A stretch of 64,000 nt of DNA from Cronobacter malonaticus LMG 23826 (GTDB lineage: Bacteria; Pseudomonadota; Gammaproteobacteria; Enterobacterales; Enterobacteriaceae), in assembly GCF_001277215.2 (NCBI RefSeq), contig NZ_CP013941.1, positions 62,001 to 126,000 of the forward strand, read 5' to 3'. Position numbers and translations under genes: made by a program. This document shows positions 48,446 to 56,706 of this stretch, piece by piece (position 1 is the first letter of the stretch; every line of letters starts with the position of its first letter). The notes under the pieces are model-generated. The model ran no database searches. It was given only the letters and a program-made list of their open reading frames with translations, and had not been told where the DNA came from.

Positions 48446-49757
48446 TCAGTTCCGCTCATACGCGACCCGACCATCAACGTAAGTGCGGTATATCGCGCGA
48501 TCGTCACCCAGCGTCATCATCACAAAAAGCTTATCAAACAGGGTCACGGAATTGTCATAGCGGAGCTGCTGCAGCGGCGTTGAGGTCGGCTCCAGCACCA
48601 CAAAATCCGCCTCTTTGCCCGGCATAAAGTTGCCAATCAGATGATCAAGCCCCAGCGCCTTCGCGCCGCCCAGCGTGGCGAGATAAAAGGCCTCGTCAGC
48701 GGATAACGGATAGCGCTGCAACTGCCCGACTTTATACGCCTCGTTCAGCGTTTGCAGCATGTTGAATGTCGTTCCTGCGCCAATGTCCGTCCCGATACCG
48801 ACGTTCACTTTTTTCTGCCACGCTTTGTGCAGATTAAACAACCCGCTGCCGAGATAGAGATTGGACGTAGGACAGAAAGCGATACTGGAGCCGGTGTGGT
48901 GCAGGCGATCCCACTCGCTGTCTTCCAGATGCACGCAGTGCGCAAAGATGCAGGTGTGCCCGGTCAGGCCATAGTGGTGATACACATCCAGATAGCCGTC
49001 ACGCTCCGGATACAGCGTTTTCACCCACTCAACTTCGGCTTGATTTTCAGATAAATGCGTCTGGAACCAGGTATCCGGATATTCTTCGCGCAGGCGCTGC
49101 GCCATCGCCAGTTGTTCCGGTGTCGATGTCGGGGCAAAACGCGGCGTGATGGCATACAGCAGTCGCCCTTTCTTATGCCATCGCTCAATCAGCGCCCTGC
49201 TTTGTTCATAACTGCTTTGTGCATCATCCAGCAGCCAGTCCGGCGCGTTGCGATCCATCATGACCTTACCGGCGATGAGACGCATGTTTATCAGGCTGGC
49301 TTCCTCGAACAGCGCGTCCACCGACTGCGGATGAACCGAGCCAAAAACCAGCGCCGTGGTGGTGCCGTTACGTAATAGCTGCTTTATGAAAAAAGCGGAC
49401 ATCTCGCGTGCGTATTCCCGGTCTTCATAGCGCCGCTCGGCAGGGAACGTATATTTGTTCAGCCAGTCCAGCAGCTGTTCGCCATACGCGCCGACCATTT
49501 CACTTTGTGGGTAATGAATATGGGTATCGACAAAACCGGGCACAATGATTTTCCCGCGATAATCCCGTACGCGAACTGTCTCCGGAACCTGTTCTTTTCC
49601 TTTTTCCCACTCACCGAACCATTCAATTTTACCGTGGCGAATCAGCAATAAGCCGTCTTCAATAAACCGCAGCGCCGGTGCTATCTCCTGAGGGGTTTCA
49701 GCGGTCCGGGTGAAATCTATAAAACTGCCGCGTACGGCTGGTCTGTTCTACTGGCAT
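48446..49757 (-). pseudogene. guaD: Guanine deaminase with apparent 5' frameshift
   Basis: From 49738 down, 430 codons match E. coli GuaD: metal motif VDTHIHYPQSEMVG, AHCVHLEDSEWDR and GIGTDIGAGTTFNMLQ, and even AVRGSFIDFTRT near the N-terminus. The in-frame stop TAG lies just upstream, while an ATG at 49757 with AGGAG gives MPVEQT and then loses the frame near 49739. One extra base (or two missing) there would join MPVEQT to AVRGSF, giving about 437 residues as in E. coli (439). Translation could otherwise start at TTG 49648, which would drop about 30 residues. Guanine deaminase turns guanine to xanthine. Confidence 0.85.
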
Positions 49758-49946
49758 CGGAAACTCCTGCGAGCTGTCTTTTTTTCTTCGGCGACTCTCT
49801 ATTGATGGGTTTTAATGCACTTTTCGTAGTATAGGGTTTTATCTCAGAACGGCATTGCGATGGCGCAAGTCATGTCCGGCGCACAGGCTCAAACGGCGTG
49901 CCTTTACCCTGCTAAGCCAAAAACCATGCAGCGAATTGATGGTTTC

Positions 49947-50226
49947 ACTACACCTTCGGAGTGGGACTGACGTAGTCAGGCCGTATCTCCGGCCTACGGG
50001 TCCGCAGGAGCCGTCTGGCGGTGTAGTTACAACATACGTTTAAGCGAATCCGGTTTACCCGCCCTTCGGGCGGGCGCGGGCGGCCCGGCAATGGGTGAGT
50101 GCGCGCTCAGGGGGTTCAGGAACAAATCTGACGCCACAACCGCGGCCGGAAGCGACACGAAGGTTTCAGAACAGCACATACGGTTTCAGTGACTATCCCG
50201 TATAGCTTCATTGTATGTTGTAACTA
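49947..50226. other. Element with nested, overlapping long-range inverted repeats
   Basis: ACTACACC (49947-49954) pairs with GGTGTAGT (50020-50027), and TAGTTACAACATAC (50024-50037) pairs with GTATGTTGTAACTA (50213-50226). The two pairings share TAGT (50024-50027), so they may compete. Internal hairpins include CTGAC/GTCAG (49967-49979), AGGCC/GGCCT (49978-49995) and CCCGCCC/GGGCGGG (50058-50074). It lies in the 587-base gap between guaD and the GST gene. A structured RNA, a non-autonomous mobile element or a remnant are possible; no protein is credible. See findings. Confidence 0.5.
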
Positions 50227-50343
50227 TCAATAAGGCGTTTCTTGTGTGCTTTTACTGGTAATGGTGGCTGACAACGTCGATATAGTATTGCCGTCAGTAA
50301 ACGTAAAAGTAACGGCCATCGCTACGCCAACAGGAGACACTAC

Positions 50344-50940
50344 GTGATTGTTTATACTTATCCCAGGAGCCGCTCGCTCAGGGTGCTCTGGACGCTTGAA
50401 GAACTGGGCGTGCCGTATGAGTCCATCAAAGCCGATATTCTTTGCGACGCCCCGACGGTACCGTCGCCGCATCCACACGGTAAAGTCCCGTTTTTGACAG
50501 ATGGCGACGTTTCTATCTCCGAGACGCTGGCCATCTGCACATGGCTTTGCGAAAAACAGCCTGCCACCGCGCTCTTTCCCGCCGATCCCGCCCGACGCGC
50601 CGCGATAAACAGCTGGATCAGTTTCGCCTTAACGGATCTGGAATCGCCGGTATGGAATTTACTTAAACAGATGATTTTTGTGCCGGAAGCGCAGCGGTCC
50701 GCCGCACTGACACATTATTTCAAAACCGAAGCCGCGAAAGCAGTGGCGATGGTGGATTTGGCGGACAACGCGCCGTGGATAACGGGCAACGATTTTACGC
50801 TGGCCGATATTTTTATGTCGCATACGCTTTTCTGGGCAAAACTGGGCGGTATTACGCTTGGCGAGACGCTCGAAAATTACGTGAATCGCGCCTTTTCCCG
50901 CCCCGCGTTTACCCAGGCCCAGTTGCGAAATAACCAGTGA
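50344..50940 (+). CDS. Glutathione S-transferase family protein
   Basis: 198 residues starting with GTG after AGGAG. The N-terminal thioredoxin-like domain has VYTYPRSRSLRVLWTLEELGVPYES and the G-site VPFLTDGDVSISETLAIC; the C-terminal helical domain has AAINSWISFALTDLE and NDFTLADIFMSHTLFW (N-capping box). It is a soluble conjugating enzyme, close to the general bacterial GST group. The upstream intergenic element may or may not be its leader. Confidence 0.9.
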   Translation: MIVYTYPRSRSLRVLWTLEELGVPYESIKADILCDAPTVPSPHPHGKVPFLTDGDVSISETLAICTWLCEKQPATALFPADPARRAAINSWISFALTDLESPVWNLLKQMIFVPEAQRSAALTHYFKTEAAKAVAMVDLADNAPWITGNDFTLADIFMSHTLFWAKLGGITLGETLENYVNRAFSRPAFTQAQLRNNQ

Positions 50941-50974
50941 TGACGGGTCATCATTAACGCCGCCGCGTATGCCC

Positions 50975-51376
50975 TCACCGGCCGTAAAAGCCGTCCAGAT
51001 AGGTCTGCGCCAGATCGTCACCCAGCATCCATTTTTCGCGCGGGCTGCTGTTGTCATCGAGAAACTGGCCGCGATGATTGGCAAATTCACTGGTGGTCTG
51101 CATACCGCCGGCATCAGCACGGTAAGCCTTCGCCTGGCGCTCTGCCCAAGCGACGTCGCGCCCCTGCGCTTTATCCGTTTTGCCCTGGTTATAAACACTG
51201 GTAAATGCAGGCAAAAGCGCGGCGATGCTGCCTGCTTTATCAACCCTTAAATTCGCGTCGTGCGACTCCATTCCCTGCAGCACATAGTGGCGCGCGTGCA
51301 TTTCCGGCGACGTTCTGGTCGTACATCCTGCTAACAGCGCAGCCACAGCCACCACTACCACTCCATAACGCCTCAT
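50975..51376 (-). CDS. Small lipoprotein, Exc2-like
   Basis: 133 residues with a lipobox LLAGC at residues 14-18. The mature part has HARHYVLQGMESHDANL, AALLPAFTSVYNQGKTDKAQG and ends DDLAQTYLDGFYGR. This resembles Exc2/entry-exclusion-type lipoproteins of colicin plasmids and chromosomal relatives, from memory only. Located in the outer membrane by default, as no Asp follows the Cys at +2. No neighbour suggests a function. Confidence 0.65.
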   Translation of the reverse strand: MRRYGVVVVAVAALLAGCTTRTSPEMHARHYVLQGMESHDANLRVDKAGSIAALLPAFTSVYNQGKTDKAQGRDVAWAERQAKAYRADAGGMQTTSEFANHRGQFLDDNSSPREKWMLGDDLAQTYLDGFYGR

Positions 51377-51546
51377 ACTTTCTTCCTGAAGTTGTCGGTT
51401 TATCGCGTTGAGGCCCGACGCATTTAGCTTTTGCGCGCTAACCCCATGTACCAGGTAATAAATATTACCGCGCTAAATAAGGGGTTAATACATACCTAAT
51501 CAGGGGGTTGCGCAGACATCGCAGACATGCCTCCACTAAATACCAA

Positions 51547-51578
51547 TAAAAAACCGCGCAGGGCTAACCCTGCGCGGC
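51547..51578 (-). terminator. Terminator after chemoreceptor gene (51599)
   Basis: CCGCGCAGGG and CCCTGCGCGG flank a four-base loop; on the minus strand TTTTTT follows the stem. Confidence 0.9.
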
Positions 51579-51598
51579 TCATCTTTAACACTCCGTCG

Positions 51599-53545
51599 TC
51601 AGGCCATCTGCTGACGGGTACTGAAGAACGCCAGTGCGGTCTCCAGCGCTTTCGCCTGCTCTTCAAGCGACATCGCCGCGGCGGAAACCTGCTGCACCAG
51701 AGAGGCGTTCTGCTGCGTCACGCTGTCCATCTGGTTCACCGCCACGCTTATCTGATCCACGCCGCGAGTTTGCTCATCCAGCGCCCGTACGATTTCATTG
51801 ATAGCAAGATGAACGCTGGTAACGGCCTCAATGATCTGTTTCATCGTCGAGCCGGTTTCATTGACCAGCGTCACGCCCTGCCCGACGCGCCCGGTCGATT
51901 CTGCGATGAGCTGTGAAATCTCCTTCGCCGCGTTGGCGCTGCGGCTCGCGAGCGTTCGTACCTCACCGGCCACGACAGCGAAACCGCGCCCCTGTTCACC
52001 GGCGCGCGCCGCTTCCACGGCCGCGTTCAGCGCCAGGATGTTAGTCTGGAAGGCGATGCTGTCGATGATGCTGGTGATGTCGCTGATTTTCTGCGAGCTT
52101 TCATCCACCTGCGACATTACATGCACCACGCGATCGACCAGTGCTTCGCCCGCACCGGCGATATCCTTCGCGTGCTCCGTCAGCACAATAGCGCGCGACG
52201 CGCTCTCGGCGTTGTTTTTCACCGTCGCGGAAATTTCCTCCATGCTGGCCGCCGTCTCGACAATCGCCGCCGCCTGCTCTTCGGTGCGGGAGGCCAGATC
52301 GGTATTGCCCGCCGCGATTTCGCTGCTGCCGGCGCGAACAGAGTGGCTGGCGTCGCTGATATCGCCGACGATCTCACGCAGCCGCGACTGCATGGTGCTT
52401 AACGCATAAAAGATGCTCCAGGTATCGCCCTGCTGCACCGGAATGACATTATTCAGGTTGCCATGCGCCACAGAGAGCGCAATTTCGGCTGCCTCCAGCG
52501 GCTCGCCGCCCACCGGTCGCGCCACTTTGCGGGTAAATACCAGCGCCACCACCAGGCTCACGACCGCGATGCTCAGCACCATCAAAATGAGGGCATTGAT
52601 AAGCCCCTGCCAGGCTTCGGCCATCACCACGCTGACCGGCGTGACCACCGCCAGTTTCCACGGCGTGCCGCTGTTGCCCACGGCAATCGTGTTCCAGGTG
52701 ATAAACGCCGGTTCGCCCAGCACCGGATCGTCATAGCGGATCACCTCGCGGCCCGTCACGGTGCCTTTGTAGGGCTTGCCGATGGTCGCTTTATCCGGCG
52801 CGGAAATGACTTTATTGTCTGCCGAGAGCAGCAGCGCATAGCCGACGCCATCCCACGGTTTGATAGCGCCTACCATCTTTTGCAGCGTTTCGAGAGAGAA
52901 ATCAGACGTCACCGAGCCCTGGAATTTGCCGTCGCGCATAATCGGGGCGGCAATCGAGGTCAGCATCACGTCCACACCGTTGTACGGGTAGATGTAAGGC
53001 TCGATGATGACATCTTTCTGGCGCTGGCGCGGGAGGACATAATAGTCGCCGCTGCCAGGCGTTTCATAATCCACCAGATTATGCAGCGCCGGGTTACCGG
53101 CACTGTCGCGGTCCACATAACGCGCATAACGCCCTTTGGGATCCTGGCCCGCCTGCCCTGCAAACGTGGCATCACTTGCGTCAAAGGCGTTGGGTTCAAA
53201 CGTCAGTGACATCGACAGGAAATCATCATGGGCGCGCAAAAAGCTGATTAACAACTGCTCCAGCCCTTTACGATCGTTAAGCCCGGATTCATGCAGCGCC
53301 CAGGCGCTGATCCCCACGTCGCGTGCGGCTGTTAACGCCGAATCCAGACGACGGCTCACCTCTAAGGTTTCCGTTTGCGCAATTTGTTGCAGGTGTTTTT
53401 TCGCGACATATTCCTGCTGTGACATCGACTGCCAGAGCAGTAAGCCCATTGTGATGCCAAAGCCTGCCGTTATCGTGACAAAAATCGATAACAACATCAG
53501 GGTTTTGGTCTTAAGCCTTCTTTTCGAAAGGTGCTGATCGATCAT
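51599..53545 (-). CDS. Methyl-accepting chemotaxis protein with dCache sensor
   Basis: 648 residues. The N-terminal TM helix is around residues 15-40, then a double-Cache ligand domain ([28 protein letters not shown]-type strand pattern, [18 protein letters not shown]), a second TM helix, HAMP and the signalling hairpin with [20 protein letters not shown]. It ends in [12 protein letters not shown] and lacks the CheR tether. ATG 53545 has AGGAG at six bases; the frame extends 12 codons upstream. Ligands of dCache receptors are often amino acids or polyamines. Confidence 0.92.
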   Translation of the reverse strand: MIDQHLSKRRLKTKTLMLLSIFVTITAGFGITMGLLLWQSMSQQEYVAKKHLQQIAQTETLEVSRRLDSALTAARDVGISAWALHESGLNDRKGLEQLLISFLRAHDDFLSMSLTFEPNAFDASDATFAGQAGQDPKGRYARYVDRDSAGNPALHNLVDYETPGSGDYYVLPRQRQKDVIIEPYIYPYNGVDVMLTSIAAPIMRDGKFQGSVTSDFSLETLQKMVGAIKPWDGVGYALLLSADNKVISAPDKATIGKPYKGTVTGREVIRYDDPVLGEPAFITWNTIAVGNSGTPWKLAVVTPVSVVMAEAWQGLINALILMVLSIAVVSLVVALVFTRKVARPVGGEPLEAAEIALSVAHGNLNNVIPVQQGDTWSIFYALSTMQSRLREIVGDISDASHSVRAGSSEIAAGNTDLASRTEEQAAAIVETAASMEEISATVKNNAESASRAIVLTEHAKDIAGAGEALVDRVVHVMSQVDESSQKISDITSIIDSIAFQTNILALNAAVEAARAGEQGRGFAVVAGEVRTLASRSANAAKEISQLIAESTGRVGQGVTLVNETGSTMKQIIEAVTSVHLAINEIVRALDEQTRGVDQISVAVNQMDSVTQQNASLVQQVSAAAMSLEEQAKALETALAFFSTRQQMA

Positions 53546-53590
53546 TATCATCTCCTGGACGCCGCCAGAAAGGCGGGACATATTTACTCA

Positions 53591-53617
53591 CTATCGGCAA
53601 CTATCCAGGAAGTCTTA
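53591..53617 (-). promoter_or_regulatory. FliA (sigma-28) promoter of dCache chemoreceptor
   Basis: On the minus strand TAAGACTT, 11 bases, GCCGATAG: the -10 matches 7 of 8 and the -35 matches 5 of 8 to the FliA consensus TAAAGTTT-N11-GCCGATAA. It sits about 50 bases before the start. Confidence 0.7.
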
Positions 53618-53715
53618 TGCGTATGGGTCATTTAATTTTCTTAACGCAAACGGGACAGAATAAGCGAAACGGGGAAACGTATTACGATCAACGAGAAGGA
53701 AAATGCGCAGGAAAC

Positions 53716-53754
53716 AGGAAAAAAAGCGGGCCGCCTGACATCGCGGCAGCCCGT
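53716..53754 (-). terminator. Terminator after Clp-like ATPase gene
   Basis: GGGCTGCCGC and GCGGCCCG pair with a one-base bulge around a short loop, and T(8) follows on the minus strand. Confidence 0.65.
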
Positions 53755-53907
53755 AAACAGAATATTGGCTAAGGTGCCCCTTTCCTGATGATGCTATCGT
53801 AGCGCCTGAACCTTAAGGGAAACTTAAGGCATAAGTTAAATCTTAAATATTTATGTGATGGCACCATCATTACGCGAATTCAATGTTGAAAATGGGGGCT
53901 AAAAATC

Positions 53908-54678
53908 TCAAACCTCAGCAAATTCCAGCTTCGCTTTTACGCGTTCAAGCGCCTGAAGATAATCGATATTCTCAATAAGCTGGTGTAATTCTCGCGTTTC
54001 TCCGCCTGACTCCGCCAGCGCATCTTCAATAAACGGCAAATGACCAAAACGATGTAAGATCACGTTTTTCTTTTGCATCCCGTTCAGCGAACAAAGCGTG
54101 ATATAGCGGAAGCGCTTTTTATAGGTGGCATCATTTTTGAGTTTTTCCACAGCCTCGCACGGCGCGGAAATAATGCAGCGGAATGGCGTTATCAGATACG
54201 GCTTAAGCAAGGTGAGAACGCGCATCCCTGGCGACATCTCGTCATTGTCCGCCGTGAACGCATGCGTGCCGTCCAGGTACAGAATGACTTTATGCCGCTC
54301 GGCCAGCGCCACGGCAAACGCCAGCTTTTTCTCTGTCTCTTCCTCACTGGCATTCCCGGCAAACAGCGACACCATATTAATTTCAGCCAGATGGCAGCCT
54401 GGCTGGATCTGCGACAGGTAACGCGAGAGATTACGGACAAAACAGGACTTGCCGACGCCCTCATTGCCGGAGACGACAAGACTGTTGGTATTGCGGCAGG
54501 ATAAAATTGCCAGAGCAGAAAGGATTTCCGTTTCACGATACATGACATCCGGGATATTCCCGCTGGCGAGCATTCCCATCAGATCGCTGGCATGAATACC
54601 ACTTTCTTTTAACTGGGAATAAAACGCCTTCCTGTCATGTTGTGGCTCAATGGTGAACAAATTGTTAGGTGGTGTCAT
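53908..54678 (-). CDS. Stand-alone Clp-like AAA+ D1 domain with altered Walker B
   Basis: 256 residues resembling the first AAA+ domain of ClpA/ClpB/ClpV: Walker A in VVSGNEGVGKSCF (residues 71-78), a CHLAEINMVSLFAG strand, and Walker B in VILYLDGTHAF (131-139). In working Clp proteins this reads ILFIDE(L)H; here the catalytic Glu is a Gly, so ATP hydrolysis is probably lost although binding may remain. No N-domain, second ATPase domain or middle domain follows. It may be a regulator, decoy or a decayed fragment. No clp partner is adjacent. Confidence 0.65.
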   Translation of the reverse strand: MTPPNNLFTIEPQHDRKAFYSQLKESGIHASDLMGMLASGNIPDVMYRETEILSALAILSCRNTNSLVVSGNEGVGKSCFVRNLSRYLSQIQPGCHLAEINMVSLFAGNASEEETEKKLAFAVALAERHKVILYLDGTHAFTADNDEMSPGMRVLTLLKPYLITPFRCIISAPCEAVEKLKNDATYKKRFRYITLCSLNGMQKKNVILHRFGHLPFIEDALAESGGETRELHQLIENIDYLQALERVKAKLEFAEV

Positions 54679-55195
54679 TTTATTTTCCTTAAGCGTGTAA
54701 TTACAAAAGTAATAATCCCGGCCTCATTCATTTCTGAATAAGGCGCTTAATCGCGCTACGCTTTTCTTTTAAAAATAATGATGGTGCCAGTTAACAGACA
54801 CGGTTTATCCGACGCCAGAGTCATTTCTGTCTACGTTTTTATGTGTCTTTTCTGGGCGTTACGATGTTAAAAGCGTCGCGTTGAATACCCCATGTAGGTT
54901 TTGCATCTCCCGTCAGACTTCCAGGTCATCAATAGCCGACGAGATTGCATCAGGAAAACTTGATAATTAAGCATCACTAAAATTTGATTTAGCGTGAAGA
55001 TAGGCAAAAATCTTAAAGCCGTCAACCGCCGAAATAATTATCGATAAATAAGTTATTCCTTATCCCGTGAATTAGCGAATTAAGATTTTCCTCAGTATTA
55101 ATTCTGAAAATAAAGCGGTAATTTGTCCGGTTATTTTTTTTAGCGGTTAAAAACTGACTACCCCGAAATGGTCGCAACCAGCGTGGGGCACACAG
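54679..55195. other. AT-rich intergenic stretch, no gene recognised
   Basis: About 515 bases before the Clp-like gene. AT-rich, no credible coding frame, no recognised regulatory motif, apart from the terminator of the convergently placed transporter at its right edge. Confidence 0.55.
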
Positions 55196-55220
55196 AAAAA
55201 ACCCTGCCGGAGCAGGGTTT
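55196..55220 (-). terminator. Terminator after amino-acid transporter gene
   Basis: AACCCTGC and GCAGGGTT flank a CGGA loop; T(6) follows on the minus strand. Confidence 0.88.
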
Positions 55221-55247
55221 GTTGCGCAATAAGGTGAAAATTGCGTA

Positions 55248-56498
55248 TCAGAACGTACTGTAAAGCAGCGCGGAAACCGTGAGCAGCCCGCCGGTGGCCA
55301 CTACGACAGCCGTCGGGCCGCGCAGTGAGCGCAGCGCGTCGCGGGAGTAAATCAGGTACGTCGGGATCAGGAAGATGGCGGTCAGTGGCCCGCAGACCGT
55401 TTCGATCAGCGTAATCACGTCCGGGTTGAGATCCACTACGGCGAACGTCACGATAAACATCGCCAGGAATGCGAATGCCTTTGCATGTTTTTTCATACCT
55501 GCGCGCTCGGCCACCAGCGCCGTGATAGTTTCCGCAACAGGCAGGCAGACGCCGAGAAACGATTTCGTCATCCCGACGATCGCGATAAACGGTGCCAGGA
55601 TAAACAGCAGGTCCAGACCGCCCTGGCTCTGCATCACCGAGAGCATATTGAGGTTCTCCGCTTTCGCCCGGGCAAAGACGGCCGGAGGGTTCGCGAGAAG
55701 GCAGCTCAGCACAAAGAATACGATGCTGAAAATAATCAGCGCATAGGCCACCCGCACGACCCGCACCGACTTCATCTCGCCGCCATGACCACTTTCGCGA
55801 TAGTACGACGCCAGCGGCGCAATCAGCGGCGCAGAGCAGAGCGCGAAGGAGATAAGCGGCAGCGTCAGCCAGATATTTTTAAACGCCTCACCGGCGGGTT
55901 CGCCAGCCGGGATGAGCGGCATGCTGAAGTTCGACAGGCTCCAGGCGGGGATCTGGATAACCGCTATCAGCAGCAGCGACAACGCAAACGGCAGCGCCAG
56001 CGCGCCCATCATGCTGACGACTTTATCGCGGCCTTTACTGAGCGCCAGGAATAAAGCCGCGACGACAATAAACGCCAGCAGCGCGCGGTTCACCGGGGCG
56101 AAATGCAGGCGATTGACCAGATAATCTGAAAGCGCATTGACCAGCGAGATGGCATACACCAGCGTGACCGGAAAATGTGCGACGCAGAAGAAAACACGAA
56201 TTGCCGCTCTCCCCTTCGCGCCAAAAAAGGCACCAAACAGCGGCAGCGTGCCGTCATCCGGCTGGTTGTCACGCATAAATACACGGCAGATAAGCACATG
56301 CGGCACCAGCGAGAGGGGAATGCCCAGCACCAGCAGCAGAAGAAAAACCAGCGGACCGCGCGTGCCGATTTCGACAGGAAGGAACAACGTACCCGCGCCG
56401 ACGGTGGCGCCGTAAACGCCCAGCATCCAGAGGGTGTCCCGGAATGTCCAGACGGTACGGGCAGACAGAGTGCTGTCCGTAGTGGTTGATATTGTCAT
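55248..56498 (-). CDS. HAAAP-family (SdaC/TdcC-like) amino-acid:H+ symporter
   Basis: 416 residues and 11 TM helices. The N-terminal helix has MLGVYGATVGAGTLFLPVEIG, the hallmark of SdaC/TdcC/YqeG transporters, and SKGRDKVVSMMGALALPFAL follows in the middle. It likely imports serine, threonine or a related amino acid with protons across the inner membrane. No strong ribosome site is seen at the ATG. It lies downstream of mgtA on the same strand, separated by 200 bases, and is probably independent. Confidence 0.85.
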   Translation of the reverse strand: MTISTTTDSTLSARTVWTFRDTLWMLGVYGATVGAGTLFLPVEIGTRGPLVFLLLLVLGIPLSLVPHVLICRVFMRDNQPDDGTLPLFGAFFGAKGRAAIRVFFCVAHFPVTLVYAISLVNALSDYLVNRLHFAPVNRALLAFIVVAALFLALSKGRDKVVSMMGALALPFALSLLLIAVIQIPAWSLSNFSMPLIPAGEPAGEAFKNIWLTLPLISFALCSAPLIAPLASYYRESGHGGEMKSVRVVRVAYALIIFSIVFFVLSCLLANPPAVFARAKAENLNMLSVMQSQGGLDLLFILAPFIAIVGMTKSFLGVCLPVAETITALVAERAGMKKHAKAFAFLAMFIVTFAVVDLNPDVITLIETVCGPLTAIFLIPTYLIYSRDALRSLRGPTAVVVATGGLLTVSALLYSTF

Positions 56499-56706
56499 TG
56501 TATCTGTTTTCAGCTTTATGGATTAAGAATGTACCGATGCCGTTTTCACAGGCCGGTTAAGAAAAAACGCACAGGGCGCAAACAGGGGCTGAATGATATA
56601 GAAATCGGACGCTGAATTCGAAGTTCACGACGGATAAAACGTAAATAAACGCAACGACGCGCGTGGTAATGACAAAGGGGCGTCGGCCCCTTTGTCACTG
56701 GTTTAC

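Noticed and set aside
49855..50043. 62-codon frame in the guaD-GST gap
   Set aside because: It overlaps the inverted-repeat element and has odd composition. A structured element explains the region better than a protein.
49947..50226. Retron msr/msd-like interpretation
   Set aside because: Terminal inverted repeats fit loosely, but no reverse transcriptase gene is present in the window.
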